Below, piece after piece: positions 16,121 through 23,760 of a stretch of 64,000 nt of DNA. A program made the position numbers and the translations under genes. The number at the start of each line of letters is the position of its first letter. The first letter of the stretch is position 1. The notes beneath the pieces were generated by a model. It saw nothing but the letters and a program-made list of their open reading frames with translations. It did not search any database and was not told the DNA's origin. The DNA is from 79-D21 sp022839995 (GTDB taxonomy: Bacteria; Synergistota; Synergistia; Synergistales; 79-D21): contig JALHIN010000008.1 of the NCBI GenBank assembly GCA_022839995.1, forward strand, positions 1-64,000. The letters run 5' to 3'.

Positions 16121-16953
16121 GGGTCGATTCACTCTGCCACGTCTACCACTCTGGAACTCCCCTGGAAACACAGGCCCTCTCCGGCGTGGACCTGCTTGTC
16201 GAAAGGGGAGAGTGGGTCGCTGTGGTAGGGCAAACCGGCAGCGGTAAATCCACGCTTGCCCAGCATCTCAATGCGCTGCTTCTCCCCTCTTCAGGGTGGG
16301 TGAAGGTCGATAACATCCCGACGACGGCGGGAGCCGCCGAACTGCGCGAAATACGGCGGAAAGTCGGCCTTGTCTTTCAATACCCGGAGCACCAGCTTTT
16401 CGCGGAATCCGTGCGGGAAGAGATGGCTTTTGGACCCAGGAACTGGAAGTTCCCGGAAGAAGAAATCGAGCGTTCGACATGGAAAGCACTGGACCTTTTG
16501 GGACTGTCCCAGGATCTTCTTGACCGGAGTCCCCTCCAGCTTTCCGGAGGTCAGAAACGGCGCCTCTGCATCGCTTCCGTCCTGGTTTCGAAACCGGATT
16601 ACCTGGTCCTTGACGAACCGACTGCCGGACTTGACGCCAATGGGCGGAACGAACTCCTAAGGATCCTGAAGAAGCTTGTTGAAGAAGGACTTGGCGTGGT
16701 GCATGTCACCCACGATCTCGAGCTGGCATTGACGATGGCGGATCGGATCCTCGTTCTCGAAAAGGGGAAGGCCGTGTTCTGCGGCACCCCGGAGTCACTG
16801 CTGGATGAACTCCTGGAGAGACCCGTCAGGGGGCTTTGTCTCCCCCCGCTCCTGGAGTTTGTTTCGAGGCTGAGGAGTTACGGCTATTCGGTCCCCTACA
16901 CCCTGGACTCAGAACTGCTGGCCGATTGCCTTGAAAGGGAGATCCGGTCTTGA
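16111..16953 (+). CDS. ecfA2: Energy-coupling factor transporter ATPase A2
   Basis: A 280-residue ABC ATPase paired with EcfA1. Walker A GQTGSGKST is at residues 40-48, LSGGQ at 144-148 and LVLDEPTAGLD begins near 165. I start it at ATG 16111 (MSIRVDSLCHVYHSG); the frame is open back to 16003, but that part would overlap ecfA1 deeply. The end overlaps ecfT by four bases, so the three products are probably made in fixed ratio. Confidence 0.92.
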   Translation: MSIRVDSLCHVYHSGTPLETQALSGVDLLVERGEWVAVVGQTGSGKSTLAQHLNALLLPSSGWVKVDNIPTTAGAAELREIRRKVGLVFQYPEHQLFAESVREEMAFGPRNWKFPEEEIERSTWKALDLLGLSQDLLDRSPLQLSGGQKRRLCIASVLVSKPDYLVLDEPTAGLDANGRNELLRILKKLVEEGLGVVHVTHDLELALTMADRILVLEKGKAVFCGTPESLLDELLERPVRGLCLPPLLEFVSRLRSYGYSVPYTLDSELLADCLEREIRS

Positions 16954-17756
16954 AATTCCTCAACCACCTCACTCTAGGCCAATACGTTCCCGCAGATTCT
17001 CCCGTCCACCGCCTGGATCCTAGATGCAAGATCCTGTCCGTCGTCGTGCTTTTGGCAGGAATCTTCCTGATGGTTCACCCCGTTGCCTTTCTCGCTTGGG
17101 GAGGGTTGCTTCTAGTTTTAGCCCGGTTCTCCCGCGTCCCTTTCAGGGTCGTTCTCCAGGGAGCCCGCCCGGTTGTAATGCTGGTCATTTTTACGGCCGG
17201 CATTCACCTTTTCCTGACGAAAGGCGTCGTTCTCTGGGAATGGGGACCGGTTTCCGTGACCAGGGAGGGTGTCACTATGGCTCTCAGAATGGGTTTGAGG
17301 CTTTTCTTCCTGGTCCTTTTCGCGGGGTTCCTCACGTTGACGACGAGCCCCATGGAACTTTCCGACGGGTTGGAAAGCCTGTTCCGGCCTTTTCAACGAT
17401 TCGGGTTTCCCGCTCACGAAATGGCGATGATGATGACCATCTCGCTCCGTTTCATCCCGACCCTGTTTGATGAAACAGACCGGATCCTTCGGGCCCAACT
17501 CGCACGGGGTGCGGATCTGGAACACGGCGGCCTGTTTCGGCGGCTGAAAGCCTTTATCCCCGTTCTCGTCCCTTTATTTGTCATCGTCTTTCAACGAGCA
17601 GAAGACCTAGCCTTGGCTATGGAAGCCCGCTGCTACCAAGGCGGAAGCGGCAGGACTCGAATGAACCCGCTTGAGTGGAAGAAATCTGACACCTTCGCTA
17701 TTGCGGGGGTGATCGGGATTGTAGCATTCTTCGTCCTGCTGGATTTGAAAGGCTGA
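16950..17756 (+). CDS. ecfT: Energy-coupling factor transporter transmembrane protein EcfT
   Basis: A 268-residue membrane protein with several hydrophobic segments between about residues 27 and 120 and one at the C-terminus. It carries the two coupling motifs of the family: ARG in LARGADLEHGG and ARC in AMEARCYQGG, which contact the two ATPases. It starts at TTG 16950, overlapping the ecfA2 stop. It scaffolds substrate-binding S components encoded elsewhere. Confidence 0.9.
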   Translation: MKFLNHLTLGQYVPADSPVHRLDPRCKILSVVVLLAGIFLMVHPVAFLAWGGLLLVLARFSRVPFRVVLQGARPVVMLVIFTAGIHLFLTKGVVLWEWGPVSVTREGVTMALRMGLRLFFLVLFAGFLTLTTSPMELSDGLESLFRPFQRFGFPAHEMAMMMTISLRFIPTLFDETDRILRAQLARGADLEHGGLFRRLKAFIPVLVPLFVIVFQRAEDLALAMEARCYQGGSGRTRMNPLEWKKSDTFAIAGVIGIVAFFVLLDLKG

Positions 17757-17759
17757 CCC

Positions 17760-18512
17760 ATGCGGTATGCGTTGGAGGTTGCCTATGACGGTCGGCCGTT
17801 CTCTGGTTGGCAGAAGCAGCCGGGCAGAAAGACGGTCCAGGGGACACTGGAAGATGCGCTTTCCCGGCTTGACGGCTCGAGGGTTCGTGTCGTGGGCGCC
17901 GGACGGACAGACGCAGGAGTTCATGCGAGGGGGCAGGTGGCTTCTTTCGATCTGTCCACAAGCTGGGAGATCAAAAGGCTCTTGAGGGCGGTCGAAAACA
18001 ACGTGCCTCCTGAAATCGGAATCGTCCGGGCAGCGGCAGTTCCCGGCGGTTTTCATGCCAGGCACAGCGCGATTTGGAGAGAATACGCCTATTTCCTCTG
18101 GACGGCTTCCTATTGCTACCCCCATGTTCGGCCCTTTGTCTGGAGAGTCAGGTCGAGCTGGGATTCGCCGGAGTTGGTCCAGGCTTGCAAGGCCCTTGAA
18201 GGGGAGCACGATTTTGCCTTTTTCTGTCCGCAGAGCGAGCGCCCCCCGGATTCCGTGAGGCGCGTTCTACGAGCAGAACTCGTTCGCAGGAAAAATTGGG
18301 TTGCGTTTCGGATCCGGGCGACGGGGTTCCTCTTCCACATGGTTCGAAACATTGTGGAAGATCTGAACCGTATCGCCGAAGGGAAGCTTTCCCTGGAAGC
18401 CTTCAGGCAAAACCTCACGGGAAAGGTCGAGCAGAACCCACGCTTCGGCATGGCGCCGTCCTCGGGGCTTTTTCTTTGGAAGATCGGCTATTCGCCCTCT
18501 CCCTGGGAGTGA
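17760..18512 (+). CDS. truA: tRNA pseudouridine(38-40) synthase
   Basis: A 250-residue TruA, which makes pseudouridine at positions 38-40 of the tRNA anticodon stem. The catalytic Asp is D51 in GAGRTDAGVHARGQ. Also visible are GWQKQPGRKTVQGTLE near the start and FLFHMVRNIVEDL in the C-terminal half. It lies three bases after ecfT, continuing the ecf-truA order seen in many Firmicutes. The rplM-rpsI pair that often follows truA is absent here. Confidence 0.93.
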   Translation: MRYALEVAYDGRPFSGWQKQPGRKTVQGTLEDALSRLDGSRVRVVGAGRTDAGVHARGQVASFDLSTSWEIKRLLRAVENNVPPEIGIVRAAAVPGGFHARHSAIWREYAYFLWTASYCYPHVRPFVWRVRSSWDSPELVQACKALEGEHDFAFFCPQSERPPDSVRRVLRAELVRRKNWVAFRIRATGFLFHMVRNIVEDLNRIAEGKLSLEAFRQNLTGKVEQNPRFGMAPSSGLFLWKIGYSPSPWE

Positions 18513-18567
18513 TACACTCTAGGGGGCCAGGATTTAAGAAAGAAGCGTCACAAGGGGGTTTTGGAAA

Positions 18568-19620
18568 TTGCTGGGAAAAGACATTGGAATTGACCTGGGG
18601 ACGGCAACCGTTCTCATTTTCCTTAGAGGCAAGGGGGTCATCCTGAGAGAGCCTTCCGTCGTCGCCATCGACCAGAACAACGGGAAAGTCCTGGCCGTCG
18701 GGGAAGAAGCGAAGAGGATGCTGGGCCGAACCCCGGGGCACGTTGTGGCAGTCCGTCCCCTCCGGGATGGTGTCATCGCCAACTACACGATGACGGAGGC
18801 CATGTTGAGACATTTCCTGAACAAAGTTTCCACCGCATTGAAGATGGGATCCCTTTTCCGGCACCGTGTCATGGTCTGTGTGCCTTCGGGAGCGACCGAT
18901 GTCGAGAAAAGGGCGGTTCTGGAAGCGGCAATCGAAGTAGGGGCGAGGGAAGCCTTTCTGATCGAAGAGGCGATGGCCGCCGCGATCGGGGCGGGGCTTG
19001 AAGTCGGAGAGCCTCGAGGCAACATGGTCGTCGATATCGGTGGAGGCACGACGGACGTCGCGGTCATCTCCCTGGGCGGGGTCGTTGTGGCCGAATCGCT
19101 TCGAATCGGGGGAGATGAATTCGACGAGGCGATCGCTCGTTTTATAAAGAGAGAATTCAACCTCGCCATTGGAGAGCAGACGGCAGAAACCCTCAAGATC
19201 CAGATCGGGACCTGCAAGGTCAAACCCCACGACGAAGAGGAAACCCTGATCATCAAAGGCAGAGACCTCATCCAGGGACTGCCAAGGCAGGTTGAAGTGA
19301 CCAGTTCGATGGTTGCCCGGGCGATCGAGGAACCGGTCAACGCGATCATCGCCGGAATCCGGAGAATCCTTGAAATTACCCCTCCCGAATTATCCGCAGA
19401 TATCATCGACAGGGGCATTTGGCTGACGGGAGGGGGAGCCCTTCTCAGAGACCTGGCGGAACGCGTTTCCGAAGAAACGGCGATGCCGTGTCACGTTGCC
19501 GAGTTCCCCCTCGAGTGCGTGGCTCTAGGAACGGGAAAAGCGTTGGAGTCCCTTGACCAGCTCAAGGCCTCGGGAGCCATCCTCTCCGTGATTCGCAAGG
19601 GGCTCCTGAAGGGACACTAG
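18568..19620 (+). CDS. mreB: Rod shape-determining protein MreB
   Basis: A 350-residue actin-like protein, which forms membrane filaments that steer cell-wall synthesis. The phosphate-1 loop IGIDLGTATVLIF is at the N-terminus, MVVDIGGGTTDVAVISLGG is the phosphate-2 loop near residue 155 and TGGGALLRDL the C-terminal adenosine motif. Translation starts at TTG 18568. No mreC or mreD follows, so this may be a stand-alone MreB or Mbl-type paralogue. Confidence 0.92.
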   Translation: MLGKDIGIDLGTATVLIFLRGKGVILREPSVVAIDQNNGKVLAVGEEAKRMLGRTPGHVVAVRPLRDGVIANYTMTEAMLRHFLNKVSTALKMGSLFRHRVMVCVPSGATDVEKRAVLEAAIEVGAREAFLIEEAMAAAIGAGLEVGEPRGNMVVDIGGGTTDVAVISLGGVVVAESLRIGGDEFDEAIARFIKREFNLAIGEQTAETLKIQIGTCKVKPHDEEETLIIKGRDLIQGLPRQVEVTSSMVARAIEEPVNAIIAGIRRILEITPPELSADIIDRGIWLTGGGALLRDLAERVSEETAMPCHVAEFPLECVALGTGKALESLDQLKASGAILSVIRKGLLKGH

Positions 19621-19657
19621 AGCCCCATAGGGTCCGCCGGACGGCGGGTAGTGACGG

Positions 19658-20086
19658 ATGACTGAACCGATGGATAGGAAGGGTTTATTGTTTTCCTGCC
19701 TGCAATGCGGCCGATGCTGTAGGAGAGCTGGAATCGTCTTCCTGACCAGGGGGGAAATGGAGAGGATTACGACAGCCCTGGGGCTAACCTTCGAAGAGGG
19801 AGTAAGGCGCTATGGGATCGTCGAGGAAGGGCGTTTGACTCTCAAGGATGGCTCGCGCGGGGAATGCATCTTTTACGATTGGGATACTGCGCGTTGCCGG
19901 ATATACCCTGTTCGGCCCGATCAATGCCGGGTTTATCCGTTTTGGCCCTCCATCCTGGAGAGCCCCGAAAAATGGGAGGAAGAGGGGAAAATGTGTCCAG
20001 GGATCCGCTCTGTGCAGAGACCTGTCCCGGATTTTACTCCGCGGATTCAAGGGGAAAAGGTGGAAAAGAAACCCCGAAAAAAATAA
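19658..20086 (+). CDS. YkgJ-type cysteine-cluster protein
   Basis: A 142-residue protein of the YkgJ or 'Fe-S-cluster/zinc-chelating' family. The N-terminal cluster C14, C17, C20, C21 (CLQCGRCC) is followed by GECIFYD, CRIYPVRPDQCRVYP and a further Cys in KMCPG, the standard spacing. The biochemical function of the family is not firmly established; metal or Fe-S binding is inferred from the cysteines. The lysine-rich C-terminus may be disordered. It sits 37 bases after mreB and may share its transcript. Confidence 0.8.
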   Translation: MTEPMDRKGLLFSCLQCGRCCRRAGIVFLTRGEMERITTALGLTFEEGVRRYGIVEEGRLTLKDGSRGECIFYDWDTARCRIYPVRPDQCRVYPFWPSILESPEKWEEEGKMCPGIRSVQRPVPDFTPRIQGEKVEKKPRKK

Positions 20087-20114
20087 CCCGAATCCCTAGA
20101 CGGGTTTACAGTGG

Positions 20115-20132
20115 TTGTGATAACATAAACAA
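20115..20132 (+). promoter_or_regulatory. Candidate Rex/CRP-like operator upstream of lysine 6-transaminase
   Basis: The 18-mer TTGTGATAACATAAACAA has the half-site TTGTGA and a partly matching inverted half-site AAACAA six bases on, the layout of Rex (TTGTGA-N6-TCACAA) or CRP-type sites. It lies 52 bases before the transaminase start. A very similar sequence occurs upstream of the hydrogenase-like operon at 34498-34513. Only two of six right-half bases deviate. The regulator is inferred, not seen. Confidence 0.35.
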
Positions 20133-20184
20133 GCGGAGTTGGATGGTAAATTCCCCAAAAATCCCTAGCAAGGAGGAAGACGGA

Positions 20185-21564
20185 ATGTCCTACACGTGTG
20201 GCCGGTGTTTCAATGTCACTCCGGAAGAGGTTTTCCCGACGATCGAGACAACGCTTTTGCGAGATGGGTTCGACATCATCATCGACATGGAAAAATCGAA
20301 GGGGAGCCATATCGTGAACCTGAAGGATGGGGCGGAATGGCTCGACTTTTATACCTTCTTTGCCTCGGCTCCGTTCGGGATGAACCATCCCATGCTCACC
20401 ACGGACGAGTTCAAGGAGCGGATCTTCAGAGCCGCTATCAACAAAGTCGCAAGTTCCGATATTTACACGATGGAAATGGCAGACTTCATGAAGACGTTCA
20501 ACGAAGTGGCGAAACCCGAGGGGTTCAACCACACGTTTTTCATCGATTATGGAACCCTCGCTGTTGAGAACACCTTCAAGACGTCCATGGACTGGAAAGT
20601 CCGAAAACTCCTGAAGGCAGGCAAGGTCAGCAAGGGAGACGCCATCGATGGCAAAAAGGGCACGAAAGTGATCCATTTCCGCGACGCGTTCCACGGCCGC
20701 AGCGGATATACTCTCTCCACGACCAACACCTACGATCCCAACAAATACCAGTATTTCGCGAAGTTCGACTGGCCTCGTATCATCCCGCCGAAGATCACCT
20801 GGCCCCTCGAGCAGAACCTGGCCAACGTGGAGTGGCTGGAGGAAGTCGCGGTCAGCCAGATCAAGAAGGCCATCTGGAGCAACCCGGATGACATCTGCGC
20901 CCTGATCATCGAAACGATCCAGGGAGAGGGTGGGGACAACCAGTTCCGTACCGAGTTCTTCAAGCAGTTGAGGCAGATCTGCGATGAGAACGAGATCATC
21001 CTGATTTTCGACGAAGTCCAGTGCGGGATGGGCATCACCGGGAAAATGTGGGCATGGGAGCACCACGCCCCCGTCAAGCCCGACATTTTCAGCTTTGGCA
21101 AGAAAGCCCAGATTTGCGGATTCGTAGCTGGCCCCCGCTTTGACGAACTGGAAGAGAACTGCTTCACGGTCTCCAGCCGAATCAACTCGACCTGGGGTGG
21201 GAACGTGGTCGACATGGTGAGAGCCCAGCGTTACCTCGAGATCTACCGCGAAGAGAAGATCCTGGATTACGTAAGCAACGTGGCGGGACCGCGACTTCTC
21301 AACGGCCTGCTCGAAATCCAGAAGGAATTCCCCGACATGGTCAGGAACACGAGAGGCAAGGGCCTCATGTGCGCCTTCGATCTCGCGACGCACGAACTCC
21401 GGGACAAGGTGCTCCGCGCCTGCTGGGAGGAGAAGATGCTCATCCTGCCGTGCAGCACGCAGTCCATCCGCTTCCGCCCGGCTCTCAACGTGCCCACGGA
21501 AGACCTCGACAAGGGACTCGAAATCGTTCGCAAAGCTCTCAAGAAGGTCAAGGGCTGCTGCTAA
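20185..21564 (+). CDS. lat: L-lysine 6-transaminase (PLP-dependent, class III)
   Basis: A 459-residue class III aminotransferase that resembles L-lysine epsilon-aminotransferase, which moves the side-chain amino group of lysine to 2-oxoglutarate and yields allysine. Visible are FRDAFHGRSGYTLSTTNT (about residues 165-182), D276-E277 in IFDEVQCG, and the PLP lysine in FSFGKKAQICGF (K306 or K307). AGGAGG precedes ATG 20185; the frame is open far upstream but runs antiparallel in meaning to the YkgJ gene and is not coding there. A strong hairpin terminator follows, so it is probably monocistronic. Confidence 0.85.
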   Translation: MSYTCGRCFNVTPEEVFPTIETTLLRDGFDIIIDMEKSKGSHIVNLKDGAEWLDFYTFFASAPFGMNHPMLTTDEFKERIFRAAINKVASSDIYTMEMADFMKTFNEVAKPEGFNHTFFIDYGTLAVENTFKTSMDWKVRKLLKAGKVSKGDAIDGKKGTKVIHFRDAFHGRSGYTLSTTNTYDPNKYQYFAKFDWPRIIPPKITWPLEQNLANVEWLEEVAVSQIKKAIWSNPDDICALIIETIQGEGGDNQFRTEFFKQLRQICDENEIILIFDEVQCGMGITGKMWAWEHHAPVKPDIFSFGKKAQICGFVAGPRFDELEENCFTVSSRINSTWGGNVVDMVRAQRYLEIYREEKILDYVSNVAGPRLLNGLLEIQKEFPDMVRNTRGKGLMCAFDLATHELRDKVLRACWEEKMLILPCSTQSIRFRPALNVPTEDLDKGLEIVRKALKKVKGCC

Positions 21565-21602
21565 ACGAAGGAGAACGGAAATCCCCTTTTTAGAAATCGG
21601 AG

Positions 21603-21646
21603 AACCGTGGAGGGGGCAGCAGAAGCTGCCCCCTCCACGGTTTTGG
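21603..21646 (+). terminator. Rho-independent terminator after lat
   Basis: A perfect 18-base-pair inverted repeat, AACCGTGGAGGGGGCAGC at 21603-21620 and its complement at 21625-21642, with a four-base loop AGAA and a short TTTT tail. It lies 38 bases after the lat stop. Confidence 0.85.
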
Positions 21647-21756
21647 ATGACAAAAAACAGGGAATTCGACTGATTTTCAGTACGGAACTTTTATGGTAGG
21701 CTTTAGCCGGTTTAAAATCCCTGAAGTTTGGCAAAAGCGGGAAAGAGGACGGGAAA

Positions 21757-22959
21757 TTGCGGGACTTTCTTGGAGAACTCAACTGGATGCTGATCCTTTC
21801 GCTGATTGGAGCCAGTGCAATCGTGGCTTACGTCGGTGATGTCGTGGGCATGAGAATCGGCAAGAAAAGGATCTCTCTCTTTGGGCTTCGCCCCCGCTAC
21901 ACTTCCTCCTTCATCACCGTCCTGACCGGCATTCTAATAACGATCGTGACCCTTTGGCTCGTCTCGATGACATCGGAAACCGTGAGGACGGCGCTTTTCA
22001 GCATGAAATTCGTCCAAAGGCAGATCACGCAGCTGACGTCTCAACTCCAGGAAAGCCGCCAGGAAATGCAGGAAATGGAATTCAAGCTTTTCGCCAGCCA
22101 GGAAGAGCTCCAGAAAAAGCAGGGGGAATTGAAAGCTGCACAGGAAAAGTTCGATAGAGCCCTGGCCCAGCTTGAGCAGGTCAGGAAGGACTTGAAAGCC
22201 CAGACCGAACGGGCGCAGGTTGTAGAAGCCGAAAGGATTCGCCTGGAAGAAGAACTGAAGGGACTGGAAAACAGGCGCGCTTCGCTGGAAAAATCCGTTT
22301 CCTCCCTGAGAGCCGAGATGGAATCCCTCAAGAAAGGTCTGGAACAGGTGCGTGAAGGCCGCATCATCGTCCTGGCCAAGGAAATCCTGAGCCAGGTCCC
22401 GTTGTCGCCCAGAAGCAGCAAGGAAGCCGTTCGGCTGGCGCTTCGAACGCTGGTTGAACAGGCGAGAGCCGAGCTTGCATTCCGTTCGGGGTTGAAACCG
22501 GAGCAGGTCCAGATCGTGTCCGAGCGGGAAAGAGAATTGGAAAACCCCGATCCCTTCACAGGGAACCCGGAGCGCATCGTACTCCGGCTTGTTGCGGAAT
22601 CAAATGCGGTTCGTGAAGAACCCGTGATTGTTTCTGTCGAGTCCCATCCCAGCCGGTTGATCTTCAAGAAAGGGCAGGAACTGGGAAGGCGCAAAATCCA
22701 GGGGCAGCTCAAGAGGGAAGAAGCGGAAAGGGAACTGTTCCTTCTCCTGAGAGAGGTCAACGCTTTTTCCGTCAAGGAAGGGGTCATCCCGGATCCCCTC
22801 AAGGGGACCGTCGGGAACCTGTCTGCGGCGGACTTCTACGGTTCGGTGGAAAGGATCGTCGAAAGCGATGTCCCCTCGTGGGTGATCGTTCAAACGGAAG
22901 AAGACGTGTTCAGTGAGGGGCCGGTTCGGGTTAGAATTGTCCTGAAAAAGGTCTCCTAA
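21757..22959 (+). CDS. DUF3084 family coiled-coil membrane protein
   Basis: A 400-residue protein. Two N-terminal transmembrane segments (about residues 10-30 and 50-72) flank the cytoplasmic motif GKKRISLFGLRPRYTS. A long charged coiled coil (about 75-210) and a globular C-terminal domain follow. The architecture and the N-terminal motif match DUF3084, a family known from cyanobacteria, Thermus relatives and Synergistota, whose function is unknown. The start is TTG 21757. It stands between the lat terminator and a small zinc-ribbon gene. Confidence 0.75.
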   Translation: MRDFLGELNWMLILSLIGASAIVAYVGDVVGMRIGKKRISLFGLRPRYTSSFITVLTGILITIVTLWLVSMTSETVRTALFSMKFVQRQITQLTSQLQESRQEMQEMEFKLFASQEELQKKQGELKAAQEKFDRALAQLEQVRKDLKAQTERAQVVEAERIRLEEELKGLENRRASLEKSVSSLRAEMESLKKGLEQVREGRIIVLAKEILSQVPLSPRSSKEAVRLALRTLVEQARAELAFRSGLKPEQVQIVSERERELENPDPFTGNPERIVLRLVAESNAVREEPVIVSVESHPSRLIFKKGQELGRRKIQGQLKREEAERELFLLLREVNAFSVKEGVIPDPLKGTVGNLSAADFYGSVERIVESDVPSWVIVQTEEDVFSEGPVRVRIVLKKVS

Positions 22960-22998
22960 GCCGGCTTATCGAGCTTATCGAGAGGGGAAGGATTGGGA

Positions 22999-23217
22999 AT
23001 GCTGATCGTTGCGTGCCAGGTTTGCGGCAGCGTCAGGATCTTGCCGGGAACACCCGACAGTGACGGAATGGCCCGGGCTACCTGGATCTGTGAAAGTTGC
23101 GGAACCGGCCAGGTCTTGCAGCTTTCCGTCAGTGCGGATGCCAGAGGCGGAGATCTTCGGCGCATCCTCGGGGGGATGGCCTTTGCCTGCAGCGAGGATC
23201 CCGTCCGCGTGAACTGA
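22999..23217 (+). CDS. Small zinc-ribbon protein of unknown function
   Basis: A 72-residue protein with two Cys-x2-Cys knuckles, CQVC near residue 7 and CESC near residue 32, consistent with a zinc ribbon. I do not recognise the family. A GAGGGGAAGG site precedes; ATG 22999 is preferred over TTG 22993. Its stop overlaps the start of the next gene (TGATG), so the pair is likely translated together. Confidence 0.65.
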   Translation: MLIVACQVCGSVRILPGTPDSDGMARATWICESCGTGQVLQLSVSADARGGDLRRILGGMAFACSEDPVRVN

Positions 23218-23651
23218 TGGGAATGTCGCTGGAAAAAGGTTACCTGTTCTACGACAGCAAGCTGGCGGTCAAAGCCGACGAGCTACAGGACCTTTACCGG
23301 TTTACGCGTTGGGGTCGGAGTCGTTCCCTGGACCAGATCGAAAGGATGCTTGCCGGCACGAGCATCTGTTTTTCCGCCAGGCACGAGGAGGGTCGGCTGG
23401 TCGCCTTCTGCCGCATCCTGACCGATTTTGTTTTTAGGGCCTCGCTGTGGGATGTGCTGGTCCATCCCGACCACCAGGGGAAAGGGCTCGGGACGGCCTT
23501 GATCCGTTACGCGGTCGAGCACCCCGCGATACGGGACATTCCGCTGGTAGTCACCTACACGAGCGAGCTTGCACCGTTTCTGGCTCAGCTCGGTTTCGAG
23601 CCGAAAGAAGGGCTCTTGATGCTCCTTCGTTGCCCGATCGAGTATTCCTGA
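23217..23651 (+). CDS. GNAT-family N-acetyltransferase
   Basis: A 144-residue GNAT enzyme. The acetyl-CoA-binding motif A, HPDHQGKGLG, lies at residues 83-92, preceded by strand VFRASLWDVLV. Substrate unknown; it could be a small molecule or protein. The start ATG 23217 shares a base with the stop of the zinc-ribbon gene, and a second ATG (23223) is possible. metK follows after about 109 bases that contain a terminator-like hairpin. Confidence 0.82.
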   Translation: MGMSLEKGYLFYDSKLAVKADELQDLYRFTRWGRSRSLDQIERMLAGTSICFSARHEEGRLVAFCRILTDFVFRASLWDVLVHPDHQGKGLGTALIRYAVEHPAIRDIPLVVTYTSELAPFLAQLGFEPKEGLLMLLRCPIEYS

Positions 23652-23687
23652 GCGATGGAAAGGCCGATGGAGGAAGTCCCCTGAAAG

Positions 23688-23741
23688 GAAGGCTTCACTG
23701 CCCTTCACCCCGAGAATCACACGGGGGAGGGCTACTTTTTT
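23688..23741 (+). promoter_or_regulatory. Possible transcription attenuator upstream of metK
   Basis: A hairpin at 23700-23732 pairs GCCCTTCACCCCG with CGGGGGAGGGC (minor mismatches) and is followed by TTTTTT at 23736-23741, the form of an intrinsic terminator, yet the metK ribosome binding site GAGGAGG comes immediately after it. An alternative stem, GAAGGC at 23688-23693 with GCCCTTC at 23700-23706, would compete for the left arm. It could simply be the GNAT terminator. I do not recognise a known SAM riboswitch. Confidence 0.45.
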
Positions 23742-23760
23742 GAGGAGGTGCGGCAGGTTG

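Noticed and set aside
19864..20184. In-frame upstream extension of the lysine transaminase
   Set aside because: It overlaps the YkgJ-like gene in another frame, and a good AGGAGG selects ATG 20185.
22962..22982. Tandem CTTATCGAG repeat before the zinc-ribbon gene
   Set aside because: Only two copies of nine bases, with no other repeats of it in the region; it may be chance.
23652..23741. Known SAM riboswitch before metK
   Set aside because: The space is short and I find none of the conserved core features of SAM-I, SAM-II or the S-MK box; only an attenuator-like hairpin is supported.
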